A DNA stretch of 7,427 nucleotides, taken from contig PMOU01000147.1 of assembly GCA_003161205.1 (NCBI GenBank), positions 1,502 through 8,928 on the forward strand, in the 5' to 3' direction. Position 1 is the stretch's first letter. Each line of letters begins with the position of its first letter. Positions 5,183-7,427 of the stretch are shown in pieces. Below the pieces are notes generated by a model. The model had not been told where the DNA came from and did not search any database. It saw nothing but the letters and a program-made list of their open reading frames with translations. The DNA is from Actinomycetota bacterium. Its GTDB lineage: Bacteria; Actinomycetota; Actinomycetes; Streptosporangiales; Streptosporangiaceae. The translations under genes were made by a program, and so were the position numbers.

Positions 5183-6265
5183 CTAGGTGCTCCTCTTCAA
5201 GCTGCCGATGCCCAGGGAACCGGTATCCGCAGGACCCGCAGAACCGGTATTGGCGGAACCGGGATTCGCCGGACCGCCGGAATCCGGCGCGCCGGGGGGA
5301 TCCGGGAGGTCGTCAAGGAAGTCCGCCGACGGGGCGAAGTACAGGCTTCCGGTGACGGCCACCGAAAAATCAAGGATGCGGTCGTAGTTACCTGGGGGGC
5401 TGCCGATAAACATGTTGACCAGCATCTGCTCGGTGACGCTCGGCGTGCCGGCGTAGGCGATGTAGTACGTGCCGAACTCCCCGCGCCCCACCTCGCCGAA
5501 CGGCATGTTCGCCCGCATGATCGACTGCTCTTGCCCGTCCGGGCCGACGATCGTGTTCAGGGCGACATGGGAGTTGGCCGGCTTGACGTCGTCGGCCATC
5601 TCGATGTCGGACAGCTTGGAGCGCCCGATCGCCTTCTCCTGGTCCTCGGTGGTCAGGGCGTTCCAGGCCGCCAGGTCGTGCAGGTATTTCTGCACGATGA
5701 CGTAGCTGCCGCCGGCGAAGCCGGGATCTTCGTCGCCGGTCAGGGCCGCTTCCCCCGCCTCCCGGCCGACCGGGTTCTCGGTTCCGTCGACGAATCCGAG
5801 CAGGTCACGCTCGTCGAAAAATCTGAACCCGTGCACCTCATCCACCACCGTGACCGCCCCGGCCAGCCTGCTCATGACCTGGGTCACGAACTCGAAGCAC
5901 AGGTCCATCCGCTCGTGCCGGACGTGGAAGAGCAGATCTCCCGGCGTGGACACGGCGCGGTGCACGCTTCCGCTCAGTTCGCGGAACGGGTGCAGCTCGG
6001 CCGGACGCGGCCCGCCGAACAGGCGGTCCCACGCCCGCGACCCGACCCCGGCCACGCAGGCCATCGGGGCGCCGGGATTGCGGAAGCCGACCGCCCGCTG
6101 CAGGCCGGCCCAGTCGCTGAGCAGGTCCCTGGTCGCTGCCTCGCCGCCGGGATTGATCGTCAGCACCAGGAAAATCGCGGCCGCGGTGAGCGGGGCGAGC
6201 ACCGGCTGCGGCTCAGGCTCGGGCAGCGGCCGCGCGAGGGAAGGAACCTGTGACCACTCCGTCAC
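5183..6265 (-). CDS. DyP-type heme peroxidase, encapsulin cargo
   Basis: This is a 360-residue dye-decolourising peroxidase, similar to the bacterial DypB group. Visible residues (numbered from the GTG) are the GFVDGTENP motif with distal Asp160, proximal heme ligand His233 in NSHVALNTI, and distal Arg251 in IMRANMPFG. The second ferredoxin-like domain ends near residue 319 (FLDDLPD). A linker of about 30 residues rich in Gly, Pro, Ala and Ser follows. The C-terminus is GSLGIGSLKR (349-358) plus ST, the classical cargo-loading peptide that docks on the inner face of the encapsulin shell. The enzyme oxidises phenolic and dye-like substrates with hydrogen peroxide. The GTG at 6265 is preceded by GAGGAGG (6280-6274) eight bases upstream; an in-frame start at 6331 would add 22 residues without such a site. 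It is the first gene of the DyP-encapsulin operon. Confidence 0.95.
   Translation of the reverse strand: MTEWSQVPSLARPLPEPEPQPVLAPLTAAAIFLVLTINPGGEAATRDLLSDWAGLQRAVGFRNPGAPMACVAGVGSRAWDRLFGGPRPAELHPFRELSGSVHRAVSTPGDLLFHVRHERMDLCFEFVTQVMSRLAGAVTVVDEVHGFRFFDERDLLGFVDGTENPVGREAGEAALTGDEDPGFAGGSYVIVQKYLHDLAAWNALTTEDQEKAIGRSKLSDIEMADDVKPANSHVALNTIVGPDGQEQSIMRANMPFGEVGRGEFGTYYIAYAGTPSVTEQMLVNMFIGSPPGNYDRILDFSVAVTGSLYFAPSADFLDDLPDPPGAPDSGGPANPGSANTGSAGPADTGSLGIGSLKRST
5190..5196 (-). promoter_or_regulatory. encapsulin ribosome-binding site inside the DyP cargo-tag codons
   Basis: On the minus strand AGAGGAG at 5196-5190 is the only good Shine-Dalgarno for the encapsulin ATG at 5178, with an 11-base spacer. 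The same bases are part of the Lys-Arg-Ser codons that end the peroxidase targeting peptide. Translation of the cargo therefore runs through the shell gene's ribosome-binding site and stops 4 bases before its start codon, an arrangement expected to couple the two translations. Confidence 0.6.
5218..5265. repeat. degenerate short repeats encoding the DyP linker
   Basis: The 9-base unit AACCGGTAT occurs at 5218-5226 and 5242-5250, with a variant AACCGGGAT at 5257-5265. On the coding strand these give the recurring (N/D)-(T/P)-G-S steps of the linker: NPGS, NTGS and DTGS, the last running directly into LGIGSLKR. The pattern suggests the spacer between enzyme and cargo tag grew by slippage of a short unit. 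Confidence 0.6.
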
Positions 6266-6298
6266 GTCCCCGCCCTCCTCTCCTACGCGGTAACCGCA

Positions 6299-6313
6299 GC
6301 GACGCTTCGTCGC
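6299..6313 (-). promoter_or_regulatory. perfect hairpin in the DyP leader
   Basis: GCGACG (6299-6304) and CGTCGC (6308-6313) form a perfect 6-bp stem with a 3-base loop, 34 bp upstream of the DyP start. It lies in the 136-bp gap between corA and the peroxidase gene. No run of T follows, so it is not a standard terminator for corA. It may be a leader structure or a chance GC-rich stem. Confidence 0.25.
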
Positions 6314-6401
6314 GGGATCCAAGCCTGCCATACGAGAGGTAGCCGGACGCAGGCACCACGACTCGTTCGGCCGGAAATAGATTTTGACCTGCTTTGCGGG
6401 C

Positions 6402-7352
6402 CTACATCCAGCCGCGTTTCTTGAACAGGATGAGCAGGCCGGCGACGGCCGCGAGCTCGGTGCCGACGCCGAAGATGAGGAAAGCGGTCAGGGAGCCTAT
6501 GTGGTTCACCAGCCAGCCGAGGTTCTGGCCGAAGAACCCGGTCAGGAACGACAGCGGCAGGAACACGGTGGCGATGATCGTCAGCTGCTTCATCTGGTCG
6601 TTGAGCCGGTTCGACACCATCGACATGTAGGCCTCCAGCGACCCGCCGAGCAGGTCGCGGTAGCTGTCCACCAAGTCGCTGATCCGGATCAGGTGGTCAT
6701 ACAGGTCACGGACATAGCGTTCGGTCTCTGAGGTCATGCCCGGGATGGGGATCACCTGCGTGACCATCGAGGACACCATGTCCCGCTGCGGCGTGACCAG
6801 CTTGCGCATGTCCACCAGCTGGCGCTTCAGCGCGAACAGCGCGGAGAGCTGTTCCTGCTTGGGACTCACGAAGATCTCGTCCTGCAGGTCGTCGATGCGG
6901 TCGTCGAGCGCGGCCAGGTACGGGAACATGCTGTCCACCAGGGCGTCTAGCATGCGGTAGAGGGCGACCAGGCGCCGGTTCGTCGGTACCCGGGTCAGGG
7001 CGGTGCAGGCGTTCCCGATGGCCGGCACGGCTTCGCGGTGCACGGTGACCAGGAAGTGCTCGGCGTAGAACGCGTGCACCTCGGCCAGCGGCTGGTCCAG
7101 GCCTTGCGCCCCGTAAGCCACCAGGGACACGAAATCGTCGTAGTCCTCGATCTTGGGCCGCTGGTTGAACTCCTGCGCGTCCTCGATCGCGAGCGGGTGG
7201 AGCTTGAACACCTCGCGCAGCAGGGCGATCGTGTCCGGACCCGTGTCCGCCAGGTCGAGCCAGAGCAGGTCATCCTCCTTCAGGGCGCGTTCGATGTTCG
7301 GGCGCGTGACCTCGTCCGTCAGGCAGTTCGAGAGAATCAGGTGTCCTTGCAC
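6402..7352 (-). CDS. corA: CorA-family divalent cation transporter with GQN signature
   Basis: This 316-residue protein has the CorA architecture. A soluble alpha/beta N-terminal domain includes HPLAIEDAQ (52-60) and a strand HFLVTVHRE (99-107). A long helical stalk (about 125-255, with LFALKRQLVDMRKL at 172-185) is followed by two C-terminal transmembrane helices (about 257-274 and 290-310) and a basic tail KKRGWM. The selectivity loop between the helices reads GFFGQNLGW, so the usual Gly-Met-Asn is Gly275-Gln-Asn277. In the family, pentamers carry Mg2+ (and Co2+ or Ni2+) across the cytoplasmic membrane. GQN-type members occur in actinobacteria, and their ion preference is less certain. The GTG at 7352 is the only reasonable start in frame and has only a weak ribosome-binding site. 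The DyP-encapsulin operon follows 136 bp downstream on the same strand. Confidence 0.9.
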   Translation of the reverse strand: MQGHLILSNCLTDEVTRPNIERALKEDDLLWLDLADTGPDTIALLREVFKLHPLAIEDAQEFNQRPKIEDYDDFVSLVAYGAQGLDQPLAEVHAFYAEHFLVTVHREAVPAIGNACTALTRVPTNRRLVALYRMLDALVDSMFPYLAALDDRIDDLQDEIFVSPKQEQLSALFALKRQLVDMRKLVTPQRDMVSSMVTQVIPIPGMTSETERYVRDLYDHLIRISDLVDSYRDLLGGSLEAYMSMVSNRLNDQMKQLTIIATVFLPLSFLTGFFGQNLGWLVNHIGSLTAFLIFGVGTELAAVAGLLILFKKRGWM

Positions 7353-7403
7353 GGGTCCATGGTGTCAAAGCCGTTCCGGCCGCCGTCACTAGACTGGGCC
7401 TTC

Positions 7404-7427
7404 ATGAGCACCGAGCCCCCCGCCGAG
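7404..7427 (+). CDS. probable start of a plus-strand gene (8 codons, cut by the window edge)
   Basis: An ATG at 7404 opens a frame MSTEPPAE that runs off the window. There is no Shine-Dalgarno in front of it. A TAGACT hexamer at 7390-7395, however, ends eight bases before the ATG, where a -10 box would sit for a leaderless transcript; such transcripts are common in actinobacteria. It would be divergent from corA. Eight codons are too few to name a product. Confidence 0.38.

Noticed and set aside
4757..6253. Plus-strand open frame of 498 codons opposite encapsulin and DyP
   Set aside because: Covers two firmly identified minus-strand genes, and the translation shows no family features.
6386..6402. 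Possible corA terminator hairpin just after its stop
   Set aside because: The stem has a mismatch and a wobble pair, and the following bases on the minus strand are A-rich, not T-rich.
7363..7368. Perfect TTGACA -35-like hexamer on the minus strand before corA
   Set aside because: The place for the -10 box (about 17 bases on) reads GACACC inside the corA coding start, so it cannot be the corA promoter.

Overview
The window is high-GC DNA with strong G/C preference at third codon positions and many GTG starts. Together with a DUF397 protein, a HATPase_c_2 'ATP-binding protein' and an encapsulin very close to mycobacterial Cfp29, this points to an actinobacterium, most likely a filamentous or soil actinomycete. 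The species cannot be named from the sequence alone.

Left part (1-1708): the start of an MFS efflux-type transporter runs off the left edge on the minus strand. Behind it is a gene-poor, lower-GC stretch (435-812) with several inverted repeats. Next comes a minus-strand pair, a HATPase_c_2 (RsbW-like) protein followed by a DUF397 protein. This is the usual actinomycete regulatory pairing, but without the XRE/DUF5753 regulator that often accompanies it. The divergent gap upstream of the pair (1529-1708) holds a dense, symmetric TTGCA/TGCAA array that looks like an operator.

Middle part (1709-4335): a plus-strand membrane protein of the YbhN / LPG-synthase-TM flippase-like family overlaps the start of a cytochrome P450 gene. 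The P450 is broken: about 40 N-terminal residues are joined out of frame to the C-terminal half, which keeps the I-helix, ExxR and heme-Cys motifs. A small three-helix membrane protein on the minus strand and a 104-residue acidic hydrophilic protein on the plus strand diverge from a leader that contains two perfect hairpins.

Right part (4360-7427): the best-defined system is a minus-strand encapsulin nanocompartment operon. A DyP-type peroxidase ending in a classical cargo-loading peptide (LGIGSLKR) lies 4 bp upstream of a family 1 encapsulin shell protein. The peroxidase is loaded into the shell through its C-terminal tag, which is carried on a Gly/Ser/Pro/Ala-rich linker encoded by degenerate DNA repeats. 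The shell gene's ribosome-binding site lies inside the codons of the tag. A CorA-type divalent-cation transporter with a GQN rather than GMN signature lies upstream on the same strand. A plus-strand gene probably begins in the last 24 bases.

The encapsulin-DyP pair is a known type of system. The less ordinary features are the TTGCA operator array, the altered Bergerat Asn in the HATPase protein, the P450 deletion scar and the repeat-built cargo linker.
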